This document shows positions 56,072-64,000 of a stretch of 64,000 nucleotides of DNA, piece by piece. The notes beneath the pieces are model-generated. The model was not told where the DNA came from. It made no database searches and was given only the letters and a program-made list of their open reading frames with translations. This DNA comes from Pseudactinotalea suaedae (GTDB taxonomy: Bacteria; Actinomycetota; Actinomycetes; Actinomycetales; Beutenbergiaceae). Where the stretch lies: NCBI RefSeq assembly GCF_009733815.1, contig NZ_WNXY01000001.1, positions 558,001 to 622,000 on the forward strand, in the 5' to 3' direction. Each line of letters starts with the position of its first letter. Within the stretch, counting starts at the first letter, position 1. The translations under genes and the position numbers were made by a program.

Positions 56072-57289
56072 ATGCTCAGATGGTTGACGGCCGGGGAGTC
56101 GCACGGCCCGGCGCTCGTGGGCATCCTCGAGGGGATGCCGGCCGGGGTCCTCGTCACGACCGGCGACGTGCAGGCCGCGCTCGCCCGACGTCGTCTCGGT
56201 CACGGCCGCGGCGCCCGGCAGAAGTTCGAGCAGGACGCGCTGCGGATCCTCGGTGGTGTCCGGCACGGGTTGACGCAGGGCGGTCCGATCGCCCTGGAGA
56301 TCGGCAACTCCGAGTGGCCCAAGTGGGAGACCGTGATGGCGGCGGACCCGGTGCCCACCGACGCCCTCACCGTCGACGCCGGCACCGGCGACGAACGTGA
56401 GCAGGCGCGCAACCGCCCGCTGACGCGACCGCGCCCCGGCCACGCCGACCTGGTCGGCATGGTCAAGCACCACCTCGACGACGCCCGTCCGGTCCTCGAG
56501 CGCGCCTCGGCGCGGGAGACCGCCACGCGGGTCGCGCTCGGCTCGGTCGCCGCTGCGCTGCTGGAGCAGGCCGCAGGGGTGCGACTGGTGTCCCACGTCG
56601 TCGCCGTCGGGCCCGTCTCGACCCCCGAGGACGCCCCGCTCCCTGGCCCCGACGACGTGGCCTCCCTCGACGCCGACCCGATCCGCTCCTTCCACCCCCC
56701 GACCTCGGAGGCGATGGTCGCCGAGATCGACGCGGCCAAGAAGGACGGCGACACCCTCGGCGGTGTGGTCGAGGTCCTCGCCTACGGGGTCCCGCCGGGC
56801 CTCGGCTCGTACGTGCACGGCGACCGTCGGCTCGACGCACGGCTCGCCGGAGCCCTCATGGGCATCCAGGCGATCAAGGGCGTCGAGGTCGGCGACGGGT
56901 TCCGTACCGCTGCCCGCCGTGGCAGCCAGGCGCACGACGAGATCGAGCGGGACGCCGAGGGCCGCGTCCGGCGCCGCACCAACCGTGCCGGCGGTGTCGA
57001 GGGCGGCATGAGCAACGGCGAGATCGTCAAGGTCCGTGCCGCGCTCAAGCCGATCTCCACGGTGCCGAGGGCGCTCGCCACCATCGACGTCGCCAGCGGC
57101 GAGGCCGCCACCGCGCTGCACCAGCGTTCCGACACCTGTGCCGCAGCCCCCGCCGCCGTGATCGCCGAGGCCATGGTGGCGCTCGTGCTCGCCGAGGCGC
57201 TCGTGGAGAAGTTCGGCGGCGACAGCCTCACCGAGATCAAGCGCAACATCGAGGGCTACCTGGCCGCGATCCCGGAGGCCATGGCATGA
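56072..57289 (+). CDS. aroC: Chorismate synthase
   Basis: A 405-aa FMN-dependent enzyme that converts EPSP to chorismate. Signatures are [21 protein letters not shown] (cited in part) at the start, [27 protein letters not shown], and the late Arg/Asp region [17 protein letters not shown]. The length is normal. CAGGAT ends 6 nt before the ATG and might give an internal start 42 nt after the peptidase gene. aroK overlaps by 4 nt. Confidence 0.97.
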   Translation: MLRWLTAGESHGPALVGILEGMPAGVLVTTGDVQAALARRRLGHGRGARQKFEQDALRILGGVRHGLTQGGPIALEIGNSEWPKWETVMAADPVPTDALTVDAGTGDEREQARNRPLTRPRPGHADLVGMVKHHLDDARPVLERASARETATRVALGSVAAALLEQAAGVRLVSHVVAVGPVSTPEDAPLPGPDDVASLDADPIRSFHPPTSEAMVAEIDAAKKDGDTLGGVVEVLAYGVPPGLGSYVHGDRRLDARLAGALMGIQAIKGVEVGDGFRTAARRGSQAHDEIERDAEGRVRRRTNRAGGVEGGMSNGEIVKVRAALKPISTVPRALATIDVASGEAATALHQRSDTCAAAPAAVIAEAMVALVLAEALVEKFGGDSLTEIKRNIEGYLAAIPEAMA

Positions 57290-57816
57290 CATCGAACCCG
57301 AGCGCGCAGCCCGGACCCGCCGTGATCGTCATCGGGCTCCCCGGCGCCGGCAAGTCGACCGTCGGGCAGCTGCTCGCCGACGCGCTCGGCGTCGGCTTCC
57401 GCGACACCGACGCCGATGTGGAGGCCGCCGCGGGGGAGTCGATCTCCGACATCTTCCTCACGCACGGCGAGGAGCGGTTCCGCGCTCTCGAACGGGCAGC
57501 GGTGGTGGCTGCCCTGGCCGAGCACGACGGCGTGCTGGCCCTGGGTGGCGGCGCGATCCTCGACGCCCACACGCAGGCCGACCTCGCAGGGCACCGGGTG
57601 GTGCACCTGCAGGTCTCGCTGGCGGCGGCCTCGCCCCGCGTCGGGCTCTCGGCGGCACGGCCGTTGCTGGTGGGAAGCCCGCGCAAGCAGTGGCTCGAGC
57701 TCGCCGAGGCGCGCCGCCCGGTCTACACCGCGCTCGCCCAGGTCACGGTCGACACCGACGGGAAGACCCCCGAGGAGGTCGTCGAGCAGGTGCTCCTCGG
57801 GCTGGGGGAGCGGTGA
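57286..57816 (+). CDS. aroK: Shikimate kinase
   Basis: A 176-aa P-loop kinase that phosphorylates shikimate at O3. Walker A is GLPGAGKST (17-25), the shikimate-binding Asp lies in RDTDADVE, and LALGGGAIL contains the Gly-rich substrate loop. Arg residues for the lid lie in ARPLLV. It is coupled by 4-nt overlaps to aroC and aroB, as usual in actinobacteria. Confidence 0.96.
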   Translation: MTSNPSAQPGPAVIVIGLPGAGKSTVGQLLADALGVGFRDTDADVEAAAGESISDIFLTHGEERFRALERAAVVAALAEHDGVLALGGGAILDAHTQADLAGHRVVHLQVSLAAASPRVGLSAARPLLVGSPRKQWLELAEARRPVYTALAQVTVDTDGKTPEEVVEQVLLGLGER

Positions 57817-58889
57817 CGACGAGGATCCCGGTGCGTGCCGAGCGCGACTACGACGTCGTCGTCGGCACCGACCTGGGCGAGGAGCTGCTGCCGCTGGTCG
57901 GAGACCGGGTGCGCCGCGTGCTGCTGATGCACGCCGCACCGCTCGGCGCCGCGGCGGCCACGCTCACGCAGCGGCTCGAGACCGCCGGCTACGAGGTCGT
58001 CGCCGTCGAGGTTCCCGACGGGGAGGACGCCAAGACCGCCGCGATGCTCACCCGCTGCTGGGACACCCTCGGCGAGGCAGCGTTCGGGCGCGAGGACGTG
58101 ATCGTCGGCATGGGGGGCGGCGCCACCACCGATCTCGCCGGCTTCGTCGCCGCCACCTGGCTGCGTGGGGTCCGCATCATCCAGATCCCGACGACGCTGC
58201 TCGCCATGGTCGATGCCGCCGTCGGCGGCAAGACCGGGATCAACACCGCCGCAGGCAAGAACCTCGTCGGGGCGTTCCACTCGCCGTCGAGCGTGCTCTG
58301 CGACCTGGGCACGCTGCGGACGCTGCCGCGCCCCGATCTCGTGGCCGGGCTGGCGGAGGTCATCAAGTGCGGGTTCATCGCGGACCCCGAGATCCTCGCG
58401 ATCGTCGACCGCGCCACCGCCGCCGTGACCGACCCGACCTCCGACGAGCTGGCGGAGCTCGTGCGGCGCGCGATCCAGGTGAAGGCCGACGTGGTCGCCG
58501 CCGACCTGCGTGAGTCGCACCTGCGGGAGATCCTCAACTACGGGCACACCTTCGGCCACGCGATCGAGCACACCGAGCACTACCGCTGGCGTCACGGCGA
58601 GGCGGTGAGCGTCGGCATGGTCTACGTCGCCGAGCTCGCGCGCCTGGCGGGCCGGCTCGACGCCGATGTCGTCGCGCAGCACCGTGACCTGCTCGGGCGG
58701 GTGGGGCTGCCGCTGGGCTACCCGGGCGGCCGCTGGTCGCAGCTGCACGAGGCGATGCGCCGCGACAAGAAGACCCGGGGCGACCGGCTGCGGTTCGTGG
58801 TGCTGGACGGCGTCGCCGAGCCGGGCCGGCTCGAGGGTCCCGAGCCCGAGCTGCTCGTCGAGGCGTACGCGGCGATCACCCTAGGCTGA
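57813..58889 (+). CDS. aroB: 3-Dehydroquinate synthase
   Basis: A 358-aa NAD+ and metal-dependent enzyme that closes DAHP to 3-dehydroquinate. NAD site GMGGGATTDLAGFVA, TTLLAMVDAAVGGKTGIN (cited in part), and metal ligands in EVIKCGF and the HTFGHAIEH block are all present. GTG 57813 overlaps aroK; the open frame upstream lies inside aroK. aroQ begins 4 nt downstream, with its -10 box inside the last codons of aroB. Confidence 0.97.
   Translation: MTTRIPVRAERDYDVVVGTDLGEELLPLVGDRVRRVLLMHAAPLGAAAATLTQRLETAGYEVVAVEVPDGEDAKTAAMLTRCWDTLGEAAFGREDVIVGMGGGATTDLAGFVAATWLRGVRIIQIPTTLLAMVDAAVGGKTGINTAAGKNLVGAFHSPSSVLCDLGTLRTLPRPDLVAGLAEVIKCGFIADPEILAIVDRATAAVTDPTSDELAELVRRAIQVKADVVAADLRESHLREILNYGHTFGHAIEHTEHYRWRHGEAVSVGMVYVAELARLAGRLDADVVAQHRDLLGRVGLPLGYPGGRWSQLHEAMRRDKKTRGDRLRFVVLDGVAEPGRLEGPEPELLVEAYAAITLG
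58882..58887 (+). promoter_or_regulatory. -10 box TAGGCT inside the aroB 3' end, 6 nt before aroQ
   Basis: TAGGCT-GAGCCC-GTG: an internal leaderless start for aroQ within the aro operon. Confidence 0.5.
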
Positions 58890-58893
58890 GCCC

Positions 58894-59340
58894 GTGACTG
58901 ACGTCCTGGTCCTCAACGGCCCCAACCTCGGCAGGCTCGGCACCCGCGAGCCCGACGTCTACGGCGCGCTCGACGCGCCCACCCTGGCCGCGACCATCGC
59001 GACCTGGGGGAGCGAGCTCGGTCTCGCCGTCGAGGTCCGTCAGACCGACGACGAGGCGACGCTGGTCGGGTGGCTCCACGCCGCCGTCGACGCCCGCCAG
59101 GACGTGGTGCTCAACCCGGCCGCGTTCACGCACTACTCCTACGCCTTGCGTGACGCCGTGGCACAGGTCACCCGGGACGGGCTGCGGCTCGTCGAGGTCC
59201 ATCTGACCAACCCGGCCAGCCGCGAGCGGTTCCGGCACACCTCGGTCGTGGCCGGTGTGGCCACCGGAACGATCGCCGGCTTCGGTGCGGACTCCTACCG
59301 GCTGGCGCTGCAGGCCCTGGCAGGTCGGCCGCCCGCCTGA
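58894..59340 (+). CDS. aroQ: 3-Dehydroquinate dehydratase, type II
   Basis: A 148-aa dodecamer-forming enzyme that dehydrates 3-dehydroquinate. The flexible loop [14 protein letters not shown] carries the catalytic Tyr23 and Arg; [14 protein letters not shown] and [18 protein letters not shown] (in part) give the other substrate contacts including the active His. Type II enzymes are unrelated to AroD. Complete and of normal size. Confidence 0.96.
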   Translation: MTDVLVLNGPNLGRLGTREPDVYGALDAPTLAATIATWGSELGLAVEVRQTDDEATLVGWLHAAVDARQDVVLNPAAFTHYSYALRDAVAQVTRDGLRLVEVHLTNPASRERFRHTSVVAGVATGTIAGFGADSYRLALQALAGRPPA

Positions 59341-59347
59341 CACCCGT

Positions 59348-59353
59348 TACCCT
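59348..59353 (+). promoter_or_regulatory. Possible -10 box TACCCT before efp
   Basis: TACCCT in the 59-nt aroQ-efp gap would give efp a leader of about 40 nt. Confidence 0.35.
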
Positions 59354-59399
59354 GAGGGCCGCAGATTTGACGGCTTCACGGACTCAGGACGGAATGCGC

Positions 59400-59957
59400 G
59401 TGGCAACGACCAACGACCTCAAGAACGGCACGGTTCTCAACATCGACGGACAGCTCTGGTCCGTCGTGGAGTTCCAGCACGTCAAGCCCGGCAAGGGCCC
59501 CGCCTTCGTGCGGACCAAGCTCAAGGGCGTGACGAACGGCAAGGTCGTGGCGAAGACCTTCAACGCGGGCGTCAAGGTCGAGACCGCGAACGTCGACCGC
59601 CGCGACTACCAGTACCTCTACAACGACGGCGAAGGCTTCGTCTTCATGGACGTGAGCGACTACGAGCAGGTGACGATCGCTCCCGAGATCGTGGACACCG
59701 CCGCGAACTTCCTCCTCGAGGGTCAGCAGGTCATCGTGGCGATGCACGAGGGCACGCCGCTGTACGTCGAGCTGCCCGCCTCGGTGGTCATGGAGATCAC
59801 CTACACCGAGCCGGGTCTGCAGGGCGACCGCTCCTCGGCCGGCACCAAGCCCGCCACGATCGAGACTGGCTACCAGATCCAGGTGCCGCTGTTCCTCGAG
59901 CAGGGCACCAAGGTCAAGGTCGACACCCGTTCCGGCGACTACCTCGGCCGGGCCTGA
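59400..59957 (+). CDS. efp: Elongation factor P
   Basis: A 185-aa tRNA-mimic that rescues ribosomes stalled at polyproline. The tip lysine is K32 in [10 protein letters not shown]; the three beta-barrel domains are complete ([18 protein letters not shown], in part, near residue 140). GTG 59400 ([10 protein letters not shown]) matches the usual EF-P N-terminus and has AGGAC 11 nt upstream; ATG 59394 adds only two residues. No epmA or epmB-like modifier is in the window. nusB follows after 33 nt. Confidence 0.95.
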   Translation: MATTNDLKNGTVLNIDGQLWSVVEFQHVKPGKGPAFVRTKLKGVTNGKVVAKTFNAGVKVETANVDRRDYQYLYNDGEGFVFMDVSDYEQVTIAPEIVDTAANFLLEGQQVIVAMHEGTPLYVELPASVVMEITYTEPGLQGDRSSAGTKPATIETGYQIQVPLFLEQGTKVKVDTRSGDYLGRA

Positions 59958-59990
59958 GGGCTCGGACGAGACGCAGAGAGGCCGGTTCAG

Positions 59991-60431
59991 GTGGGTGCAC
60001 GTACCAAGGCGCGCAAGCGCGCGCTCGACGTCGTCTACGAGGCGGACCAGCGCGCCCTCAACACCGGTGACGCCCTGGTCCGCACCATCCAGGCCGTGCT
60101 CGCCGAGCGCGTGCTGCAGCCTGGCACCCAGACCTCGCTGCCCGAGTACTCGGTGACGATCGTCGAAGGGGTCGCGGCGCGGCTCGCCTCGATCGACGAG
60201 GCGCTCAGCACCTACTCCCAGGGCTGGACGCTGAGCAGGATGCCCGCCGTCGACCGCGCGTTGCTGCGCGTGGGCACCTGGGAGCTCCTCTACAACGACG
60301 AGGTGCCGGACGCGGTCGCGATCGACGAGGCCGTCGAGCTCGCGCGTGAGCTCTCGACCGACGACTCGCCGACGTTCGTCAACGGTCTCCTCGGCCGACT
60401 CGCTACCCTCAAGCCCACGCTGCTCGACTGA
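59991..60431 (+). CDS. nusB: Transcription antitermination factor NusB
   Basis: A 146-aa all-helical protein that with S10 (NusE) binds boxA in rRNA transcripts. The N-terminal RTKARKRALDVVYEADQR (in part), the central LSRMPAVDRALLRVGTWEL and the closing TFVNGLLGRLA are typical. GTG 59991 has GAGAGG 9 nt upstream. The usual downstream pyr genes are not here; an MFS gene follows after 34 nt. Confidence 0.95.
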   Translation: MGARTKARKRALDVVYEADQRALNTGDALVRTIQAVLAERVLQPGTQTSLPEYSVTIVEGVAARLASIDEALSTYSQGWTLSRMPAVDRALLRVGTWELLYNDEVPDAVAIDEAVELARELSTDDSPTFVNGLLGRLATLKPTLLD

Positions 60432-60465
60432 CCGAGCAGGAGGTCCAGGCAGGTCGGGGCAGAAC

Positions 60466-61836
60466 ATGGCGACGCGGCCGGTGAGCACCACGGGCGTGCC
60501 CGCGGCCCCGCCGCGACGGGCCGTGGTCGGGTACGCGCTCGGCTCCGTCGGCACCGGCGGCTTCGGCACACTGCCCGGGCTGGTGCTCGCGTACTACCTG
60601 ACCGACACCCTCGGGGTGATGGCCGGGCTGGCCGGGCTCGCGGTGACGGTCCCGAAGATCTGGGACGTCCTCGTCGACCCGATCATCGGCCGGGCGAGCG
60701 ACGCGAGCGCCCGACGGCGGGGGTCGCGCCGGGCGTTCCTCCTCGCCGGGGCGGTCGCGCTCCCGGTCTGCTTCGCCCTGCTGTTCGCCGTCCCGGGCGG
60801 GCTGCACGGCTGGGCGGCGGCGCTGTGGGTCGTGGTCGCGTTCGTGCTGGCGACCACCGCGTTCTCGCTGTTCCAGGTGCCCTACATCGCGCTGCCTGCC
60901 GAGCTGGCAGGAACCCCGGCGGCCCGGACCCGGCTGGTCGCGCCACGCATCGCGGTCCTCGCCGTCGCCATCCTCGCCTTCGGTGCCGGCGGCCCCGAGC
61001 TGCGCGAGGCGTTCGGTGGCGGCCGGGACGGCTATCTCGCCATGGGCGTCATCACCGGGCTGGTGATCGGAATCGGCATGGTGCTGGCCGCGGTCCTGAC
61101 CACCCGACGAGGCGAGCGTGCGGCGCCCGCCGTGGTGCCGACCCACCGGACCGACGGCGGCCTGGTGGCTGCCGTGGCAGCGTTGCGCGAGTCACGGCCG
61201 CTACGCCTGCTGCTGCTCACCTTCGTGCTGCAGGCGCTGGCCACCGGGGCGATGCTCGGAGCGGCGCAGTACGTCGCGACCTACACCCTCGGTGACGAGA
61301 GCGCGTTGACCGTGCTGTTCGCGGCGCTCGTCGCGCCCGCCCTGCTGGTGATGCCGCTCGCGCGCCGCGTCGCCGACCGGATCGGCAAGCGCCGGGCGCT
61401 GCTGGGATCGACCGCGTTGTTCGTCGTCGCGACGGCTGCGCTGGTCCTCGCGCGCCCCGCACCCGGGCCCTGGGTGTTCGTGTGCGTGGGGCTGGCCGGG
61501 GTGGCCTACGCCGGCATGCAGCTCTACCCCTTGGCGATGCTGCCCGACGTGATCGCCGCCGACGCGGCCGCGCGGGGCAAGGACCGTGCCGGCGTGATCG
61601 CCGGCGTGTGGACCTCGGGGGAGACGGCGGGGCTCGCGCTCGGACCGGCGCTCGTGCTCGGCGTGCTGGCGCTGACCGGCTTCGTCTCCCGGACCACACC
61701 GGACGTCGTGACCCAGCCGGCGTCGGCGCTGTGGGGAGTGGTGGTGACGTTCAGCCTGGTACCGGCCCTGCTGGCGCTGGCCTCGTTGGTCCCGCTGGCG
61801 CGCTTCGCCCTCGCCGAGGCCGCGGAAGGTTCCTGA
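60466..61836 (+). CDS. MFS transporter, GPH (sugar-cation symporter)-like
   Basis: A 456-aa membrane protein with about 12 helices. VPKIWDVLVDPIIGRASDAS near residues 63-82 is the signature loop of glycoside-pentoside-hexuronide:cation symporters, and VPYIALPAEL is a second typical block. It should import a sugar or related solute with a cation; no sugar-using enzymes are adjacent. ATG 60466 is preferred over the open frame further upstream, which lies inside nusB. Confidence 0.82.
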   Translation: MATRPVSTTGVPAAPPRRAVVGYALGSVGTGGFGTLPGLVLAYYLTDTLGVMAGLAGLAVTVPKIWDVLVDPIIGRASDASARRRGSRRAFLLAGAVALPVCFALLFAVPGGLHGWAAALWVVVAFVLATTAFSLFQVPYIALPAELAGTPAARTRLVAPRIAVLAVAILAFGAGGPELREAFGGGRDGYLAMGVITGLVIGIGMVLAAVLTTRRGERAAPAVVPTHRTDGGLVAAVAALRESRPLRLLLLTFVLQALATGAMLGAAQYVATYTLGDESALTVLFAALVAPALLVMPLARRVADRIGKRRALLGSTALFVVATAALVLARPAPGPWVFVCVGLAGVAYAGMQLYPLAMLPDVIAADAAARGKDRAGVIAGVWTSGETAGLALGPALVLGVLALTGFVSRTTPDVVTQPASALWGVVVTFSLVPALLALASLVPLARFALAEAAEGS

Positions 61837-61856
61837 CGACACGGGTAGTTCGAACG

Positions 61857-61885
61857 TTGCGCGGATCTGTCGGCTCCGCCACGAT
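61857..61885 (+). promoter_or_regulatory. Candidate promoter of the zinc-ribbon PrsW-like gene
   Basis: TTGCGC (61857-61862) and CACGAT (61880-61885) are 17 nt apart. The predicted 70-nt leader contains CGGGCG and CGCCCG arms that could pair. AGGAGA lies 6 nt before ATG 61962. Confidence 0.45.
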
Positions 61886-61961
61886 GAGCGCGTGCCCGGG
61901 CGTCCCCGGGTCACGACGCCCGTCGTAGCCCACGTCGGCTCCGCCCTTCGCAGGAGATCGC

Positions 61962-63245
61962 ATGGAATGCCCGCAGTGTCATACGCCGCTCCCTGATGTC
62001 GCCCACTACTGCCATCGGTGCGGCAAGGACGTCATCAGCTCGACGGACTCGCGCCAGCAGCACTTCGCCGTGAAGCCGGACGAGCCGGTCGCCTCCTTCG
62101 CGATCGTCTCCACGATCATGCCGCGAGGCGCCGGTCAGCGCGGCCAGACCTACCGGATCGCGCTCGTGATCGCTCTGGTCATCGCGCTGCTCGCGGCCTG
62201 CTTCGGCGCCGTGCCGCTGGCGGTGCTGGTGGCGGCGTTCGCGATCCCGGTCGTCTACATCGTGTACCTGTACGACGTGAACCTGTGGGACGACAACCCG
62301 GTCCAGGTGACCGTGATGGCGTTCGTGCTCACGTTCGTGCTCGGTCTCGGGTTCACGGCGCTGTGGTTCCTGGGCATCGGTACCGGAAGTGCCGATGGCT
62401 CCGGAGCCGGTGAGGCAGCCTCGAGCAGCAGCGTCGACGTGAGCGGCTTGCTCGTCGCGGCCCTGCTCGTCCCGATCGTCGGCGAGCTCATCCGGCAGAT
62501 CGGCCCGGTCTTCCTCGCCAGCCGACCCCGCTTCGACGACCTCCTCGACGGCGCCAGCTTCGGTGTCATCTCGGGTGTCGCGTTCGCCACCGCCGACACG
62601 CTCGTGCGGCACTGGCCGCTGCTCGTGGGCGGCTTCACGCGCGAGGTCGATCCCGGGCTGTGGATGTCGCTGATCTTCCTCGAGGGCTTCGTCAAGCCGC
62701 TCCTGATCGGTACCGCCTCCGGCATCGCCTGCGCGGAGTTCTCCGGCCTGGGTCGCGGGTACGACGGCTTCTCGCCGCGCTACGTCCGCGGCGTGGTCGA
62801 GGCCATCCTCGCGAACGTCCTCTACTTCGGTGGCATCCACCTGTTCAGCAACCTCGAGGACGCCACGCTCAGCGTGGTCGTCAGCATCATCTGGGGCCTG
62901 CTGATCCTGGGGGTCCTCGTGATCCGGATGCGTCGCATCCTGCACGTCGCCCTGCTGGAGGCGGCGCTGGAGTCCGCTCAGGCCGAGGTCGCCGGGGCAC
63001 CGGTGCCGCAGGCCGAGCAGGAGTTCTGCTCCCAGTGCGAGATGCCGATGATCCTCGGATCCTCCTTCTGCAGCGCGTGCGGCGCCAGCGCGCGTGCGCG
63101 CGGCAAGGTGCACTCGCACGCCGGTGCGCCGCTTGCCGGACCGCCGGCGCCGGCCGCATCCGGACCCGGTGATCCGCCAGCACCCGCCGGGCCGGGCTCC
63201 GCGGGTGGCGGCACCGTGACGAGCACCGAGGGGGAGCAGAAGTGA
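61962..63245 (+). CDS. PrsW-like membrane protein with two zinc ribbons, catalytic residues altered
   Basis: A 427-aa protein. Residues 3-20 form a zinc ribbon (C3, C6, C17, C20); about 7 helices follow (60-320); a second ribbon is at 356-373 (C356, C359, C370, C373); a Pro/Gly/Ala tail ends it. The membrane part lines up with PrsW ([18 protein letters not shown]), but EExxK has become G174-E175-L-I-R178, the FTEN Glu is lost (AFATAD), and the metal His is K245. It is therefore likely not a protease, or a very divergent one. The next gene overlaps by 4 nt. Confidence 0.75.
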   Translation: MECPQCHTPLPDVAHYCHRCGKDVISSTDSRQQHFAVKPDEPVASFAIVSTIMPRGAGQRGQTYRIALVIALVIALLAACFGAVPLAVLVAAFAIPVVYIVYLYDVNLWDDNPVQVTVMAFVLTFVLGLGFTALWFLGIGTGSADGSGAGEAASSSSVDVSGLLVAALLVPIVGELIRQIGPVFLASRPRFDDLLDGASFGVISGVAFATADTLVRHWPLLVGGFTREVDPGLWMSLIFLEGFVKPLLIGTASGIACAEFSGLGRGYDGFSPRYVRGVVEAILANVLYFGGIHLFSNLEDATLSVVVSIIWGLLILGVLVIRMRRILHVALLEAALESAQAEVAGAPVPQAEQEFCSQCEMPMILGSSFCSACGASARARGKVHSHAGAPLAGPPAPAASGPGDPPAPAGPGSAGGGTVTSTEGEQK

Positions 63246-64000
63246 GCGACCAGGGACAGCAGCCGGGATTCGGCTCGCCGGAGCAGCCGCAGCAGCCCCA
63301 GCAGCCGCCGGCACAGCCCGGTTACGGGCCTCCGCAGGGCCAGCCCGGGTACGTGGCGCCGCAGCAGGGGATGCCTCAGCCGGGCTACCCGCAGCAGGGA
63401 GCGCCGCCCCAGGGTTACCCGCAGCAGGGTGCACCGCAGGGCCAGCCGGGCTACCCGCAGCAGCAGCCCGGCTACGGGGCACCGCAGGGCCAGCCGGGTT
63501 ACGGCGCGCCGCAGCAGGGGTTCCCGCAGCAGGGTTACCCGCAGCAGCAGGGTTACGGCGGCTACCCCCCGGGTGGCTACGGCGGCGGCGGCCACCCGCA
63601 GCCGCCGAAGAAGAGCAACGGAGCCGTGATCGGTCTGGCGATCGGTGCGCTCGTGCTCGTGGTGCTGCTGGTCTTCGGCATCACCCGTCTGGTGGGTGGT
63701 GGCGGTGACGAGGATCCCACCATCGGCCCGACCGAGGGCACCACGGCGCCGCCGACCGACGACCCCACCGATGACCCGACGGATGACCCGACGGACGACC
63801 CGACCGACGAGCCCACGGACGACCCGACCGACGACCCGACCGACGAGCCCACGGACCCGCCGGGGAACGCCATCGTGATCGACCACGGCGTCTCGGTCGT
63901 GCCCGCGGCCGGATGGTCGCAGTCGGAGTCCGGTGACGGCTTCGTGGTTCTCGAGGACGGCGAGTCGGTCTTCTACGGCGAGGCGTTCATCCCGGACGGG
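63242..64000 (+). CDS. Pro/Gln/Gly/Tyr-rich single-pass membrane protein (partial, runs off the window)
   Basis: 253 codons are open to the window end. Residues 1-125 are low-complexity [17 protein letters not shown] repeats; one helix lies at about 128-150 ([19 protein letters not shown] in part); residues about 172-206 are [12 protein letters not shown] repeats; a folded-looking extracellular part begins with [16 protein letters not shown]. The layout is that of actinobacterial surface proteins with a cytosolic disordered tail. GTG 63242 overlaps the stop of the zinc-ribbon gene. Function unknown. Confidence 0.8.
   Translation, partial: MSDQGQQPGFGSPEQPQQPQQPPAQPGYGPPQGQPGYVAPQQGMPQPGYPQQGAPPQGYPQQGAPQGQPGYPQQQPGYGAPQGQPGYGAPQQGFPQQGYPQQQGYGGYPPGGYGGGGHPQPPKKSNGAVIGLAIGALVLVVLLVFGITRLVGGGGDEDPTIGPTEGTTAPPTDDPTDDPTDDPTDDPTDEPTDDPTDDPTDEPTDPPGNAIVIDHGVSVVPAAGWSQSESGDGFVVLEDGESVFYGEAFIPDG

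Noticed and set aside
63754-63857. DPT-encoding short repeats as a CRISPR-like array
   Set aside because: They are 9-12 bp units in frame within a coding sequence with no spacers; no CRISPR array or cas gene exists in the window.

Overview
The window is a gene-dense, very GC-rich (well above 70% by eye) stretch of core chromosome from an actinobacterium. Gene order (thrS, HIT, pgsA, patA, pimA, then pdxS/pdxT, yebC, ruvCAB, yajC-secDF, rel, and alaS, ruvX, mltG, aro, efp, nusB), many GTG starts, phosphatidylinositol-mannoside genes and the protein sequences all fit Micrococcales, most likely a Cellulomonas-like member of Cellulomonadaceae. The genus is an inference from sequence feel and not a database result. 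No prophage, integrase, transposase, CRISPR array or island with foreign composition was seen.

Layout. 1-4.8 kb: the 5' end of a probable helicase, a tRNA-Gly/Cys/Val cluster (minus strand), a pabB-pabC pair for p-aminobenzoate, two minus-strand accessory enzymes, and a second tRNA-Val. 4.9-6.4 kb: alcohol dehydrogenase and a GNAT acetyltransferase. 6.5-12.4 kb: thrS-HIT-pgsA-patA-pimA and a LemA-like membrane protein, with starts and stops mostly overlapping; this makes charged tRNA-Thr and the phosphatidylinositol mannosides of the envelope. 12.5-16.7 kb: a PrsW-type protease, then pdxS-NUDIX-pdxT (vitamin B6) and yebC. 16.7-17.1 kb: the only gene-free stretch over 300 bases; it carries a perfect 22-bp inverted repeat. 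17.1-25.5 kb: ruvC-ruvA-ruvB, yajC-secD-secF and rel. 25.5-32.1 kb: DUF349 protein and cyclophilin (minus), hisS (plus), DEAD-box helicase and Asp/Glu racemase (minus). 32.2-39.1 kb: a LysR regulator overlapping two tandem dynamin-like GTPase genes, then aspS and a GNAT enzyme. 39.2-47.4 kb: MMPL transporter, stand-alone LigD-type polymerase, VOC protein, a three-gene minus-strand unit (MFS, SRPBCC, DUF4166), rarA and a small basic membrane protein. 47.4-60.4 kb: rpsD with a structured leader, two small membrane proteins, alaS-ruvX, two tandem mltG paralogues, and aroE-(prepilin peptidase)-aroC-aroK-aroB-aroQ-efp-nusB, i.e. most of the shikimate pathway. 60.5-64 kb: MFS transporter, a PrsW-like protein with two zinc ribbons and altered catalytic residues, and a partial membrane protein running off the end.

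A recurring regulatory theme is a TAnnnT -10 box placed exactly 6-7 nt before the start codon in about ten genes, the signature of leaderless transcription; it also settles several start choices. Nothing in the window is a clear, wholly new system. The points most worth following are the lysR-dynamin-dynamin cluster, the divergent zinc-ribbon PrsW-like protein, the tandem mltG pair, the yebC-ruvC inverted repeat and the rpsD leader.
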